The translations under genes and the position numbers were made by a program. Shown in pieces: positions 36,865 through 45,769 of a DNA stretch of 64,000 nt. This DNA comes from CAZAPG01 sp964486935 (GTDB lineage Bacteria; Chloroflexota; Anaerolineae; 4572-78; J111). The notes under the pieces are model-generated. The model was given only the letters and a program-made list of their open reading frames with translations, made no database searches and was not told the DNA's origin. The stretch is taken from positions 1 through 64,000 of the forward strand of contig CAZAPG010000040.1 in the NCBI GenBank assembly GCA_964486935.1, in the 5' to 3' direction. Position 1 is the first letter of the stretch. Every line of letters starts with the position of its first letter.

Positions 36865-37746
36865 ATGCCTTATATTTTGCGAACCGCAACGCAGCAAGAG
36901 CTGGATTTTTATGGCAACAAGTTATATCCGCTGCAAGATACAATCTTTTCTCTATTAAAGGGTCAAAAAGATATTTATTTAACCGGCGGCACCGCCCTGG
37001 CCCGGTTTTACTTTAACCATCGTCTATCTGAGGATTTGGACATCTTTATTAAAATTGCTTCAACTGATACTCTGGAAATCATCAATGCCGAAAAACGAGC
37101 TGATACTTACGCTAAAGAGCTGGCCGGCAAATTAAGCCGTACTCACAATATTGTCAATGAAAGATACAGCAACACGTTTTCAAGATTCTATGTTCAAACA
37201 GATGATATTTCTCTAAAAATTGATTTTGCCCGCGAGTACAACCACGTTGGCGAATTGATTCAACAGCCGGAAGGGTTTTATATCAACAATCTGGAAGATA
37301 TCGGGGCCGCAAAAATTGCTGCTTTTGAAGACCGCTGCGAAATTAAAGATATTGTTGATTTATTTTATCTAACCCAACAAATCCCCCTACCCCGTTTGTT
37401 TGAACTGGCCGACTTGAAACGTGTGCCGGTAGATTATGAAAATCTGCTAACCATTAATACCCAGGGTATTACCGGCGCAGCCTTACTGGGTGAGCAAATT
37501 CCGGCTCAAAAGTTAACAGATTTTATCGACACTTTAAGGAATTTGGCCGAGCTTGAGGTTAAAAAAAAAGAGCAGGAAGCCCTGATACAAATTGATAAAA
37601 TCATCAAAATGAGTTTATGGGACTTTCCCGACGAATTGAAAACCATCAATCCTTATTCTATTCCCGTACTAAAAAGAAGATTAAGCCAAATGCCCCTACC
37701 CCAACGCAACGCATTGAAAAAATTGCTGCCGGCATCATCGGAATAG
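36865..37746 (+). CDS. AbiEii/AbiGii-family nucleotidyltransferase
   Basis: About 293 residues from ATG 36865 (AGGAAGG 8 nt upstream). The N-terminal third carries the nucleotidyltransferase motif LTGGTALARFYFNHRLSEDLDIF (GG-x-x-L ... R-x-S-x-D-x-D), with a third acidic position in LKIDFAREY. In type IV toxin-antitoxin/abortive-infection systems such proteins are the toxin and pair with an AbiEi-type antitoxin; none is adjacent here, the neighbours being a GNAT and a methyltransferase. Orphan members are common and may have other tasks. AT-richer than its neighbours, which may indicate transfer. Confidence 0.82.
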   Translation: MPYILRTATQQELDFYGNKLYPLQDTIFSLLKGQKDIYLTGGTALARFYFNHRLSEDLDIFIKIASTDTLEIINAEKRADTYAKELAGKLSRTHNIVNERYSNTFSRFYVQTDDISLKIDFAREYNHVGELIQQPEGFYINNLEDIGAAKIAAFEDRCEIKDIVDLFYLTQQIPLPRLFELADLKRVPVDYENLLTINTQGITGAALLGEQIPAQKLTDFIDTLRNLAELEVKKKEQEALIQIDKIIKMSLWDFPDELKTINPYSIPVLKRRLSQMPLPQRNALKKLLPASSE

Positions 37747-37752
37747 TTTCAA

Positions 37753-38601
37753 ATGACCGAACCTGTCTGGAAAAAATACTTAACCGACTGGAACGAAGGG
37801 CTGGGCGTTGTTTACGAGCGGTTTGTCCTCAACGATTATCTGGATGAAATTGTTGACGCGCACGGCGTTAAAACCGCGCTGGAAGCGCCGCTGTACGGTA
37901 TGGCCGGGGTCAGCGGTATCAACTCGGTGCGGCTGGCCCAGCGCGGCTGCGCCGTAACCCTGGTTGACGAAAATGAGACGCGGCTGGCGGGGGTCGCCAA
38001 AATTTGGAAACGGCTCAACCTGCCGGCCAGCTTTATCCACCACACCGATTTTGCCCGCCTCCCTTTTGACGATAACAGCTTTGACCTGGCCTGGGAGTGG
38101 GCCGGGTTGTGGTATCTGCCCAACGCCGGGGCGCTGCTGAAGGAGTTGGCGCGGGTGTCGCGCAAGCTGGTGTTTGTGGCCATGCCCAACAATTTGCAGG
38201 TGGGCTACCTGCTGCGCAAATATGTGATTGACCGTGACTTCTTCCCCACGGTAGATGAAAAGTGGGTGCAGATGGGGCGCATCAAAAAAACGCTCCGCGC
38301 CGCGGGCGTTACCTTTATTGATGAAGGCGTGCTCGACGTGCCGCCCTGGCCCGATACGGTTATGCCCGCCGCCGAGGTGCTCAAGCGGCTGGGCATCAAA
38401 AGCAAAAAACTCAACGACCAGTTCACCGGCGATGGCTGGAGCTGGAGCGCTATGGCCTACTACCTGGACGAACAGCCCAACCTGCGCCAGCGGGTGATGA
38501 AATACGCCTGGCTGGACCACGCTCCCCTGCCCTGGCAGCTTAAAACCATCTGGGCGCATCACCGCTATGTGTTGGGCAAAGTGTCTGCGGAAGCAGTCTG
38601 A
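37753..38601 (+). CDS. Class I SAM-dependent methyltransferase
   Basis: 282 residues. Rossmann core: LEAPLYGMAGVSGINSVRLA (motif I position, less canonical), VTLVDENE (acidic end of strand 2), LPFDDNSFDLAWEWAGLWYL (motif II/III) and LVFVAMPNNL. The C-terminal about 100 residues are a separate helical part. Starts 6 nt after the AbiEii-like gene, so likely co-transcribed. Substrate unknown; a lipid or quinone-type small molecule is as likely as any. Confidence 0.8.
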   Translation: MTEPVWKKYLTDWNEGLGVVYERFVLNDYLDEIVDAHGVKTALEAPLYGMAGVSGINSVRLAQRGCAVTLVDENETRLAGVAKIWKRLNLPASFIHHTDFARLPFDDNSFDLAWEWAGLWYLPNAGALLKELARVSRKLVFVAMPNNLQVGYLLRKYVIDRDFFPTVDEKWVQMGRIKKTLRAAGVTFIDEGVLDVPPWPDTVMPAAEVLKRLGIKSKKLNDQFTGDGWSWSAMAYYLDEQPNLRQRVMKYAWLDHAPLPWQLKTIWAHHRYVLGKVSAEAV

Positions 38602-38633
38602 TAAAAAACGAAACGCTACAAGAAAACACATCG

Positions 38634-38696
38634 GCGTATTGCGTATTGCGTATTTCGTAGATATTCAATTACGCAACACGCAACACGCAATACGGC
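38634..38696. repeat. Heptanucleotide array plus inverted array (hairpin)
   Basis: Three exact GCGTATT units (38634-38654) and TCGTAGA, a short centre, then TACGCAA, CACGCAA, CACGCAA, TACGGCA (38670-38697). The second half is close to the reverse complement of the first, so the transcript could form a long hairpin. Sits between methyltransferase and epimerase genes. Confidence 0.85.
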
Positions 38697-38749
38697 ACAA
38701 ATAAACATCCAGAACACAAACTCATTTACTTTGCAAAGGACACCCCATT

Positions 38750-39706
38750 TTGACCATTCTTGTTACCGGCGCTGCCGGATTTATTGGCAGTACGCTCACC
38801 GAGGCGCTGCTAAAGCGCGGCGATACGGTTGTGGCCATTGATAATTTTAACGACTACTACAGCCCGGCCCGCAAACGAGCCAACGTGGCTGCGTTTCGGC
38901 ATCACCCCAACCTGCATTTTTACGAGCAGGATTTTTGTGACGCCCAGGCCGTGGACCAGATTTTTGCCCAACACCAACCCGCTGCCGTGGCCCATTTGGG
39001 CGCGTACGGCGGCGTTCGCTACTCGGTTGGCCGGGCGCAGTTGTATACTCAAGTTAATATTGTCGGCACAATCAACCTGCTGGAAGCGGCCCGGCGGCAC
39101 AACACGCAGATCTTTGTCTTTGCCTCCACCTCGTCGGTGTACGGACACACCACCCAACTTCCATTTGTAGAAACCGACCCCTGCAACCTGCCGCTGGCCC
39201 CCTACCCGGCCAGCAAAAAAGCCATCGAAATTATGGGCTACACCTACCACAACCTGCACCAGTTGAACTTTACCGCCCTGCGTTTTTTTAGCGTGTACGG
39301 CCCCAAAGGCCGGCCCGATATGATGCCCTTTATGGTCACAGACCGCATTGTGCGGCGGCAGGAAATCAAGCTGTTCGATGCCGGCCAACTCAAACGAGAT
39401 TGGACCTACGTGGATGATATCGTTAGCGGCATTACAGCCGCGCTGGAGCGTCCGTTGGGTTATGAAATCATCAACCTGGGGCGCGGCGAGCCGGTGCTGA
39501 TGGCCGATTTTGTGGAAATCATCGAGGAGTTGGCCGGCCAAAAAGCCATCCTCTCCACCCCGCCGGCCCCGCCCAGCGAACCCAAAATCACCTTTGCCAA
39601 CATCAACAAAGCCCGCCGGCTGCTGGATTACAACCCCCAAACCCCGGTTGCAGACGGGCTAACGCAACTATGGCGCTGGTACCGGCAAGAAATCATGGAG
39701 CAATGA
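38750..39706 (+). CDS. NAD-dependent sugar epimerase/dehydratase (extended SDR)
   Basis: 318 residues, UDP-glucuronate 4-epimerase/UDP-glucose 4-epimerase-like. NAD-binding TGAAGFIGS at the N-terminus, DNFNDYYSPARKRAN (as in UDP-glucuronate epimerases), STSSVYG and the catalytic YPASKKA (Tyr-x-x-x-Lys). TTG start at 38750 with GGA about 9 nt upstream; no better ATG exists near the Rossmann start. Supplies a nucleotide sugar for the glycan genes that follow; its stop overlaps the next start (ATGA). Confidence 0.9.
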   Translation: MTILVTGAAGFIGSTLTEALLKRGDTVVAIDNFNDYYSPARKRANVAAFRHHPNLHFYEQDFCDAQAVDQIFAQHQPAAVAHLGAYGGVRYSVGRAQLYTQVNIVGTINLLEAARRHNTQIFVFASTSSVYGHTTQLPFVETDPCNLPLAPYPASKKAIEIMGYTYHNLHQLNFTALRFFSVYGPKGRPDMMPFMVTDRIVRRQEIKLFDAGQLKRDWTYVDDIVSGITAALERPLGYEIINLGRGEPVLMADFVEIIEELAGQKAILSTPPAPPSEPKITFANINKARRLLDYNPQTPVADGLTQLWRWYRQEIMEQ

Positions 39707-40749
39707 AAAAATACCGCCGCCTGTGGCTCATCATTATCCTGAGCGCGCTTACCATTTTTGCCCTGCTGCGGCTGGGAGATATTGACATCAATTTAGACAC
39801 CCTGAGCCGGGTTCAGCCTGGCTGGTACCTGCTGGTGGGTGTCTCTTATTATGCCAGCATTGTGGCCCGGGGCTGGCGCTGGCAGCGCATTTTGAAAACA
39901 ATGGGCTGGCAAGTGGGCTTTTGGTACAGCAGCGGTTTACTAACCGCCGGATTGTTTGCCAGCGCCATTTTGCCCGCCCGCGCCGGCGATATTGGCCGGG
40001 TCACTTTTTTAAAGCAAGACCATCAGATTCCTCTATCTCAAGGCATCGCCTCTATTGCCGGCGAGCGCGCCCTGGATGTATTTGCCATTTTGACTATGGC
40101 CATTGGGGGGGCCTGGCTGGCGCTGCCGGGCCACCTGCCCGCCGAAGTGCTGCAATTGATGGTAGGAGCCGGCCTTTTGTTTATGGTTGGACTGGTCGGC
40201 CTGCTGGTCATCCCTGGTATAGAAAATTGGCTACGCGAATTTGCTCTGCTCAACAAAATGCTACCCGCTACGGCCCGGTCAATTTACTGCAAAATTCTGG
40301 ATTTTGGCTTTTCCCTGATTCATGGCGTGCGGGCAATTGGGCAAAATCCCGTGACGCTGGGGGTCATTGTCGCCCAAAGTTTTTTTATCTGGCTGTGGGA
40401 TGCGCTGATGGTCTACTTCTCGCTGACCAGTTTGGGCATCTGGCAGCCCTTCAGCGCCAGCCTGTTCAGCGCCATGATAAGCGATTTGGCCACCGCCATA
40501 CCGCTGACTCCCGGTTCGCTGGGCCAGTTCGACGCGGCGCTCATCAGCCTGTTGACCCTGTTTGGCCTGTCGCTGGCCGATAGCACCCTGGCCACGCTGC
40601 TGTTACGGCTGGTGCAGTTGTGGACCTTCATCCCCGTCAGCGGTCTCATTACCCATATTTTTGGCTTTTCGCGCGTCCTCAAAATGGGCCGAACCGAAAC
40701 CGTTGCTGCCGGCCAGCCCGCGCTCAGTTCTAACCCGGCAGAGGGGTAG
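39703..40749 (+). CDS. Lysylphosphatidylglycerol synthase/AglD-type flippase-like membrane protein
   Basis: 348 residues from ATG 39703 overlapping the epimerase stop. About 8 membrane helices; family hallmarks of UPF0104 are seen: YYASIVARGWRWQRIL in the first loop, LPARAGDIGRVTFLK, GERALDVFAI and the C-terminal PLTPGSLGQFDAALISLL. Such proteins are thought to flip or transfer lipid-linked groups in glycolipid or cell-surface glycan synthesis. Part of the glycan cluster, 5 nt before the next gene. Confidence 0.85.
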   Translation: MKKYRRLWLIIILSALTIFALLRLGDIDINLDTLSRVQPGWYLLVGVSYYASIVARGWRWQRILKTMGWQVGFWYSSGLLTAGLFASAILPARAGDIGRVTFLKQDHQIPLSQGIASIAGERALDVFAILTMAIGGAWLALPGHLPAEVLQLMVGAGLLFMVGLVGLLVIPGIENWLREFALLNKMLPATARSIYCKILDFGFSLIHGVRAIGQNPVTLGVIVAQSFFIWLWDALMVYFSLTSLGIWQPFSASLFSAMISDLATAIPLTPGSLGQFDAALISLLTLFGLSLADSTLATLLLRLVQLWTFIPVSGLITHIFGFSRVLKMGRTETVAAGQPALSSNPAEG

Positions 40750-40754
40750 CCGGC

Positions 40755-42653
40755 ATGGCCAATGAACACCCGCCAAACAACAATACGCAACACCCAACAC
40801 GCCTTGCTAACCTCTACTACCGCCACTCGGATTTTATCCTGCTGCTCATTTTGTTCATCACCTTTCGGGCGCTGGCGCTGGCGGCCTATCGCCCCGGCGG
40901 GCTGGTGCTGGATTTTTCCGACTTCTACTGGTATCGCGGCTTTGCCGAGCTGACCCGCCAGGGTTACTACCCCTACGACAATCTGTGGACCACCTACCCG
41001 CCCCTTTTTCCGGTAGTGATGATTGCCATTTACCAACTCAGCGCGCTGCTGCCGCCCTGGGAACACGCCAACCTGTGGTTTACCCTGCTGCTGGGCGGCT
41101 TTTTTCTGCTGTTTGAAATTGGCAACTTTGTGCTGCTCTACCTGTTTGCCCTGAAACTGTATGAGCCGGGCAAGAACGAAGGACCGCGAAGCGAGACAGA
41201 AGACGAAAGACGAAAGACGAAAGACGAAGAACCCACGCATCACGCCCTGCGCCCCGCCTGGATTTACGCCGCGCTGTTTGTGCCGGTCTACACCCTCACC
41301 GGCTGGTTCGAAAGCTATCCCCTCTTTTTCTTTTTGTTCAGCCTCTACCTGTTGCTGCAAAACCGGCCCTATTTAAGCGCCTTTTTCACCGGCATCGGCT
41401 TTATGATAAAACTCATCCCCCTCATTTTAATGCCCGTGGCCGTGCAGTTATTCTCTCGGGCCAAATACGCCGTATCAATTAACAATACCCAAAGGGCGCT
41501 TCGTTATCAATTAACAATTAACAAACTCATCACACAAAACTCATCACTCAAAAGTTCCAATTCACAATTCACAATTCCCTTCGACCTGCCGCGCATTGGC
41601 CTCTACTCTGCCATCTTTCTCATCACCGTGATACTGGTCGGGCTACCCTTTTACCTGATGAACCCCAACCTGATTCTCGGCTCGCAGCAAATTACCGGCG
41701 CGCGCCAGCCGTGGGAAACCGTGTGGGCGCTGATTGACGGCAACCATGATTACGGCGTCATCCCCCTGGATATGCGCAACCTCGACTGGCGCCCCGGCGA
41801 CGCGCCGCCCACCCGCATCCCCTGGCTGTGGGTTACGGCAATCTTTGGGCTAATTTACGCCATTTTTTACACCCGCCCTTTCAACTGGCAAACGCCGCGC
41901 CACGCCCTGGCCTTTGTGGGCTTTACCCTGTGCCTCTTTTTTCTCTGGTCTAAAGGATACAGCCCGCAGTGGCTGGGCTGGCCGCTGTTTTTTATTGCTC
42001 TGCTGCTGCCCAACCTGCGCGGCATTATTTACGCCACTATTCTCAGCATTGCCAACATCATCGAGGCCAACTTCTATTTCATCATCTTCCCCAATGAACG
42101 CTGGCTGTTTGCAACTACAGTCCTCATCCGCGCGCTGCTGCTGGCGGCGCTGGCCGTTGAATTTTTGTGGCTTATCTGGCCCCCCGCCCCGCGAGTCGAA
42201 AAGATACGCAACCGGGCGCTGGCCGGGTTGGTGGCGCTGCTCATCATCGGCGCTATCCCGGCCGGGCTGCGGCTGGGGCGGGCTTATTTCGACACGCGGC
42301 TGCGGCAAAGTCCCTATTCGGCCACCCTCACCCGCCTGCAAGGCGAACAGGTGACCGGCGCGCTGCTGCTCAACAGCCACACCGTTTACGACTGGTTTTA
42401 CCCCTACTTGGGCGACTCCTACAGCCTGTTTATGCTCGATGACTACGCCCCGCCCAGCCAATCGGTTGAGGCCCGCACCCGCAGCCTGCTCAACCGCATT
42501 GCCGCCCAAACCGATGTGCTGTGGATTTACGATGCCGACGCCTCGGCCACCACCCCCGCCGAAGAAACGCTCCACGCCTGGCTGGGCGACCGCCCGCCGG
42601 CCCACATTCAGGATATCGACGGGGGGCGGCTCTACCTGTTTATTTTGCAGTGA
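40755..42653 (+). CDS. Polytopic membrane glycosyltransferase (GT-C fold, DUF2029/GT87-like)
   Basis: 632 residues, about 11 helices. N-terminal loop after helix 1 contains DFSDFYWYRGFAELTRQGYYPYDNLWTTYPPLFP, where acidic and aromatic residues resemble the lipid-phosphate sugar site of GT-C enzymes. Two stretches are poor fits for a membrane enzyme: about 147-159 (EDERRKTKDEE) and about 240-275 (Asn/Thr/Ser-rich), both coded by 7-nt tandem repeats and both in loops between helices. The C-terminus (about 500-632) is an extracytoplasmic domain. Likely transfers a sugar from a polyprenyl-phosphate donor to a surface glycolipid or protein. Confidence 0.78.
   Translation: MANEHPPNNNTQHPTRLANLYYRHSDFILLLILFITFRALALAAYRPGGLVLDFSDFYWYRGFAELTRQGYYPYDNLWTTYPPLFPVVMIAIYQLSALLPPWEHANLWFTLLLGGFFLLFEIGNFVLLYLFALKLYEPGKNEGPRSETEDERRKTKDEEPTHHALRPAWIYAALFVPVYTLTGWFESYPLFFFLFSLYLLLQNRPYLSAFFTGIGFMIKLIPLILMPVAVQLFSRAKYAVSINNTQRALRYQLTINKLITQNSSLKSSNSQFTIPFDLPRIGLYSAIFLITVILVGLPFYLMNPNLILGSQQITGARQPWETVWALIDGNHDYGVIPLDMRNLDWRPGDAPPTRIPWLWVTAIFGLIYAIFYTRPFNWQTPRHALAFVGFTLCLFFLWSKGYSPQWLGWPLFFIALLLPNLRGIIYATILSIANIIEANFYFIIFPNERWLFATTVLIRALLLAALAVEFLWLIWPPAPRVEKIRNRALAGLVALLIIGAIPAGLRLGRAYFDTRLRQSPYSATLTRLQGEQVTGALLLNSHTVYDWFYPYLGDSYSLFMLDDYAPPSQSVEARTRSLLNRIAAQTDVLWIYDADASATTPAEETLHAWLGDRPPAHIQDIDGGRLYLFILQ
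41195..41230 (+). repeat. Heptanucleotide array (ACGAAAG family) in the glycosyltransferase gene
   Basis: ACAGAAG followed by three exact ACGAAAG units and ACGAAGA, in frame, encoding Asp/Glu/Arg/Lys. Same word family as the inverted arrays at 60078-60158. Confidence 0.85.
41473..41580 (+). repeat. Composite heptanucleotide array in the glycosyltransferase gene
   Basis: CAATTAA units, then CAAACTC / AAAACTC-ATCACTC units, then AATTCAC units, all in 7-nt steps with degenerate positions. In frame; encodes an Asn/Ser/Thr-rich loop. Words match those of the uvrA and 44027 arrays. Confidence 0.75.
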
Positions 42654-42708
42654 GAAAAGTGGTATAATAACCACAGGTTACAGATGTCAGCCGGAAAAGA
42701 GGAAAACA

Positions 42709-43329
42709 ATGGAACAGGTTGCCAACGCTGAACAAGTGGAGCAGAAAATCTCTTACGAGGATTTTTTGAAGCAGTACACCAACGTTCACGCCGAATGGGT
42801 GCAGGGGGAGGTTATTCAACTGATGACCGCATCAGACAAACATCAAGACCTTGTAAGATGGCTTATTAGCATTTTAAGTTTGTTTGTTGAAACACATAAT
42901 CTGGGTTGGCTCAGACCGGCCCCCTTCAATATGCAACTACCTCACCTTGGCCGGGGCCGCGAACCCGATATTTTGTTTGTCAGCCGGGATCGGCTGGAAA
43001 TTGTTCAAGAAACCCATCTGGCCGAAGCCGCCGACCTGGTGATTGAAATCGTTTCGCCGGAGAGCGTGGGCCGCGACCGAGGCGAAAAATTTGTGGAATA
43101 CGAAGCCGCCGGCGTCCGCGAGTATTGGTTGGTTGACCCCGACCGCCAGCAGGCAGAATTTTACCAACTGGCCGAAAATGGCCGCTACCGGCTCATTCCT
43201 CCCGCCGATGAAGGTCGTTTTCACTCCGCCGTTTTGCCCAACTTCTGGCTGCAAGTTGACTGGTTGTGGCAGGAACCGCTACCCAAGGTGCTGCACGTTG
43301 CCCGAAAGCTGGGCCTGCTAGACCGGTAG
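42709..43329 (+). CDS. Uma2-family (DUF820) putative restriction-endonuclease-fold protein
   Basis: 206 residues from ATG 42709 (AGAGG 8 nt upstream); the same frame is open from 42439 but that part is a shadow of the glycosyltransferase end. Family motifs: YEDFLKQYTNVHAEWVQGEVI, REPDILFVS (Asp of PD-(D/E)xK), LVIEIVSPES with a following R...GEKFVEYEAAGVREYWLVDP. The fold predicts nuclease activity, but no Uma2 member has a well established role. -10-like TATAAT at 42663. Common as scattered paralogues in cyanobacteria and Chloroflexota. Confidence 0.87.
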   Translation: MEQVANAEQVEQKISYEDFLKQYTNVHAEWVQGEVIQLMTASDKHQDLVRWLISILSLFVETHNLGWLRPAPFNMQLPHLGRGREPDILFVSRDRLEIVQETHLAEAADLVIEIVSPESVGRDRGEKFVEYEAAGVREYWLVDPDRQQAEFYQLAENGRYRLIPPADEGRFHSAVLPNFWLQVDWLWQEPLPKVLHVARKLGLLDR

Positions 43330-43331
43330 AA

Positions 43332-45710
43332 ATGTCTCGTACCCCTTCTCTCCTTGCCCCTCTCTCCTCTGCTCACATTGCCCTCTTTCTCTTCCTTCTT
43401 GCCATCTACCTGCTCACCTACACCCCCCGCATCAACTCCAGCGATGGCCTGGCTATGTTCGCCACAGCAGAGAGTCTGGCGCGGCGCGGCGCGCTGGATA
43501 TCGAGCAAGTCCGCTGGCTGGGGTTGCAGCAAGGCGCCTTTGGGCTGGATGGCCTGCTCTACTCGCGCAAAGGCATTGGCGCGCCGGTCGGCCTGCTGCC
43601 CCTCACCTGGCTGGGGCTGGCGACGCCCTGGTTTGGTCCCGTTGGGGCCAGCCTGCTGTTTAATGCTATTGTCACGGCCCTTACGGCGGTGCTGCTCTCG
43701 GCCTATCTGCGCGCCCTAAATTTCAGCCGGCGTACCGGCATACTTGTCGCCCTGATTTTTGGGCTGGCTACCCTGGCCTGGCCCTACGCCAAATCGCTAT
43801 TTAGCGACCCCTTTTCCGGGCTGCTGCTGCTGGCAACGGCGTTAGCCTTGCTCAAGTTCAAACAGCGCACGGGAGCAGAGAAGCAGAGGAGCAGCGGGGC
43901 AAAATTGTTCTCCCCTGCCCTAACCTACCCCCTGCTGGCCGGACTCCTGCTGGGCTGGAATATCGCCACCCGCTACGCCGAGGCCCTCTTTGTGCCGGTC
44001 TTTGGCCTGCTGCTGCTGTACTATCTATTTACAATTTACAATTTACAATTTACAATTTACGATTCAAAACTTGCCATCCCCCCCCTGTTGGCCTTCACTA
44101 CACCTCTCGTTATCATCGGTCTGGGGCTGCTGGCCTTCAACCTCTCTCGCTACGGCGACCCGCTGAATACCGGCTACCTGCCCAACGAGACCTTCAGCGC
44201 CATCTGGTGGGAGGGCGTGCTGGGCCAATTGCTCAGTCCGGGCCGGGGATTGCTGCTCTATTGCCCGGTGCTCATTTTGAGCCTGTGGGGCATCGCCCCC
44301 TTTTTTCGACGCTTTCCCGCCGAAGCTATCGCCGCCCTGAGCGTCATCCTCATCCACCTGCTGCTGTACGGCAAGTGGTTTATGTGGCACGGCGGTTACG
44401 CCTGGGGGCCGCGCTTTATGGTTCCCACGCTGCCGTTTTGGGCGCTGTTTCTGGCCCCGGTAGTTGAGCAAATTTTGCATGAAGGCAGCGGTCGGCGGTC
44501 GGTGGTCGGCAGTCGCCTGTTTCGCGTCGCTTTATTACTACTGGTCGCCTTCAGCCTCGTCCCCCAACTGCTGGCTGTCGCCATAGATTTTGCCCCCTTC
44601 CAAAATACGCTGCTGGATACGGGGCTGCCGCTGTTTGCGCGTCAAACTTTTTTTGACCCCCAATACGCCGCCCTGCTGGGCGCGTGGCGGTTTATCTCGC
44701 TTGACACGCTGGACCTGGCCTGGGCCTGGCAGGGGCAAATCAATTGGGGGCTGCTGGCGGTGCTGGTACTGAATGTGGTTATCGCCGGCTTTTGGCTTGG
44801 AAAATCCGTCATTCGAGAGGCGAGATTAGACCCAGCAGACGGGCCAGGGCACACCCCAAACAGCCCCGCGCCAAACCAATCGCGCAATTCCTTTTTCTCC
44901 ATTCTTCCCCTCCTCGCCACATTGATTGCCATAATTTTTCTGCTGGCGCATGTTCACGCCCTGCCCCCACAGCCGCTGCAACAGGCTGTCGCCCAACTCA
45001 ACCAACTGGCCCGCCCCGCCGACGCTATCATCACCAACACCCCCGAACAAACCACCGATTTTGCCGAACTGTACAAAGGGCGCGCCCCGATGTTGGGGCT
45101 GAATAATGGCGGCTTCCCCCTGCCCAGCGATGTGACGCAGCGCGTAAATAACACCCTGGCCGGGCACTCGCAAATCTGGTGGCTGCCCAACTGGCTGCCG
45201 CCGCAAGAGAGCGCCATTGAACAAATGCTGCTAACCCACAATATCCGCGTTTTTAATGAGAATTTTGAGGGGCAGCGATTGGCCCTGTTTGTGCAGCCGC
45301 CTCCGGCCCAGGCCGCCACCTTCAACCCCAGCCTTACTTTGGGGCAACAAATCAAGCTGCTTCAAGCCACTTATCCGCCTCAAACTCAAAGTCGCGCCGC
45401 TTTGCCCGTTGAGTTTCAGTGGCAGGCTGTCGCGCCCATTGACCATAATTACCACGTTTTCATCCATTTGCTCAACGCTGAGGGCCGGCCTGTAGCGCAG
45501 GCCGACGGCCAGCCGGCCCAGTGGACTCGCCCGACCTCAACCTGGGCCGGCGGCGAAACCATCATCGACCGGCACGCCCTGTGGATTCCCGGCGACGCGC
45601 CTGCCGGGGCCTACACGCTGCGAGTCGGCCTCTATCAACCGGCTACCGGCCAGCGCCTGCTCTTGCCCAACGGACAGGATTCGGTTGAGTTCGACCTGCA
45701 AATTCAGTAG
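43332..45710 (+). CDS. Large polytopic glycosyltransferase-like protein with extracytoplasmic beta domain
   Basis: 792 residues from ATG 43332. About 11-12 helices over residues 10-550 with a first periplasmic loop TYTPRINSSDGLAMFATAESLARRG, consistent with a GT-C/GT39-like (ArnT/PMT) enzyme, then a roughly 120-residue stretch and a C-terminal beta domain (about 675-792). That last domain (NYHVFIHL ... GAYTLRVGLYQPATGQRL) matches the extra domain of the PASTA kinase at 714-2624. Three hydrophilic loops (about 178-192, 233-246, 387-396) are coded by tandem short repeats. Last gene of the glycan cluster. Catalytic residues are not assigned. Confidence 0.75.
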   Translation: MSRTPSLLAPLSSAHIALFLFLLAIYLLTYTPRINSSDGLAMFATAESLARRGALDIEQVRWLGLQQGAFGLDGLLYSRKGIGAPVGLLPLTWLGLATPWFGPVGASLLFNAIVTALTAVLLSAYLRALNFSRRTGILVALIFGLATLAWPYAKSLFSDPFSGLLLLATALALLKFKQRTGAEKQRSSGAKLFSPALTYPLLAGLLLGWNIATRYAEALFVPVFGLLLLYYLFTIYNLQFTIYDSKLAIPPLLAFTTPLVIIGLGLLAFNLSRYGDPLNTGYLPNETFSAIWWEGVLGQLLSPGRGLLLYCPVLILSLWGIAPFFRRFPAEAIAALSVILIHLLLYGKWFMWHGGYAWGPRFMVPTLPFWALFLAPVVEQILHEGSGRRSVVGSRLFRVALLLLVAFSLVPQLLAVAIDFAPFQNTLLDTGLPLFARQTFFDPQYAALLGAWRFISLDTLDLAWAWQGQINWGLLAVLVLNVVIAGFWLGKSVIREARLDPADGPGHTPNSPAPNQSRNSFFSILPLLATLIAIIFLLAHVHALPPQPLQQAVAQLNQLARPADAIITNTPEQTTDFAELYKGRAPMLGLNNGGFPLPSDVTQRVNNTLAGHSQIWWLPNWLPPQESAIEQMLLTHNIRVFNENFEGQRLALFVQPPPAQAATFNPSLTLGQQIKLLQATYPPQTQSRAALPVEFQWQAVAPIDHNYHVFIHLLNAEGRPVAQADGQPAQWTRPTSTWAGGETIIDRHALWIPGDAPAGAYTLRVGLYQPATGQRLLLPNGQDSVEFDLQIQ
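43866..43905 (+). repeat. Purine-rich tandem array (8-nt period) in the large glycosyltransferase gene
   Basis: GGGAGCAG, AGAAGCAG, AGGAGCAG, CGGGGC: 8-nt period, in frame, coding Thr/Gly/Glu/Lys/Arg. Related to 9462-9508. Confidence 0.7.
44027..44061 (+). repeat. Heptanucleotide array (ATTTACA), five units
   Basis: Four exact ATTTACA units and one ATTTACG in direct succession, in frame in the large glycosyltransferase gene, coding for a Tyr/Asn/Leu/Gln/Phe/Thr/Ile loop. Confidence 0.92.
44490..44517 (+). repeat. Heptanucleotide array (GGTCGGC), four units
   Basis: GGTCGGC, GGTCGGT, GGTCGGC, AGTCGCC. In frame, coding GRRSVVGSR. The uvrA array has the same layout (three GGTCrrC-type units then AGTC). 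Confidence 0.85.
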
Positions 45711-45746
45711 ACTCCTCTGCCTGTTTCGCTTCTGCCGGCCAAATAT

Positions 45747-45754
45747 GCTATAAT
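45747..45754 (+). promoter_or_regulatory. Extended -10 element of prfB
   Basis: TG-C-TATAAT at 45747-45754, about 80 nt before the prfB ATG; -35 is weak. The palindromic repeat at 45770 falls in the leader. Confidence 0.5.
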
Positions 45755-45769
45755 GCTTGTTTGGCTAAA

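Noticed and set aside
38634..38696. CRISPR array
   Set aside because: Units are 7 nt with no spacers; no cas genes anywhere in the window.
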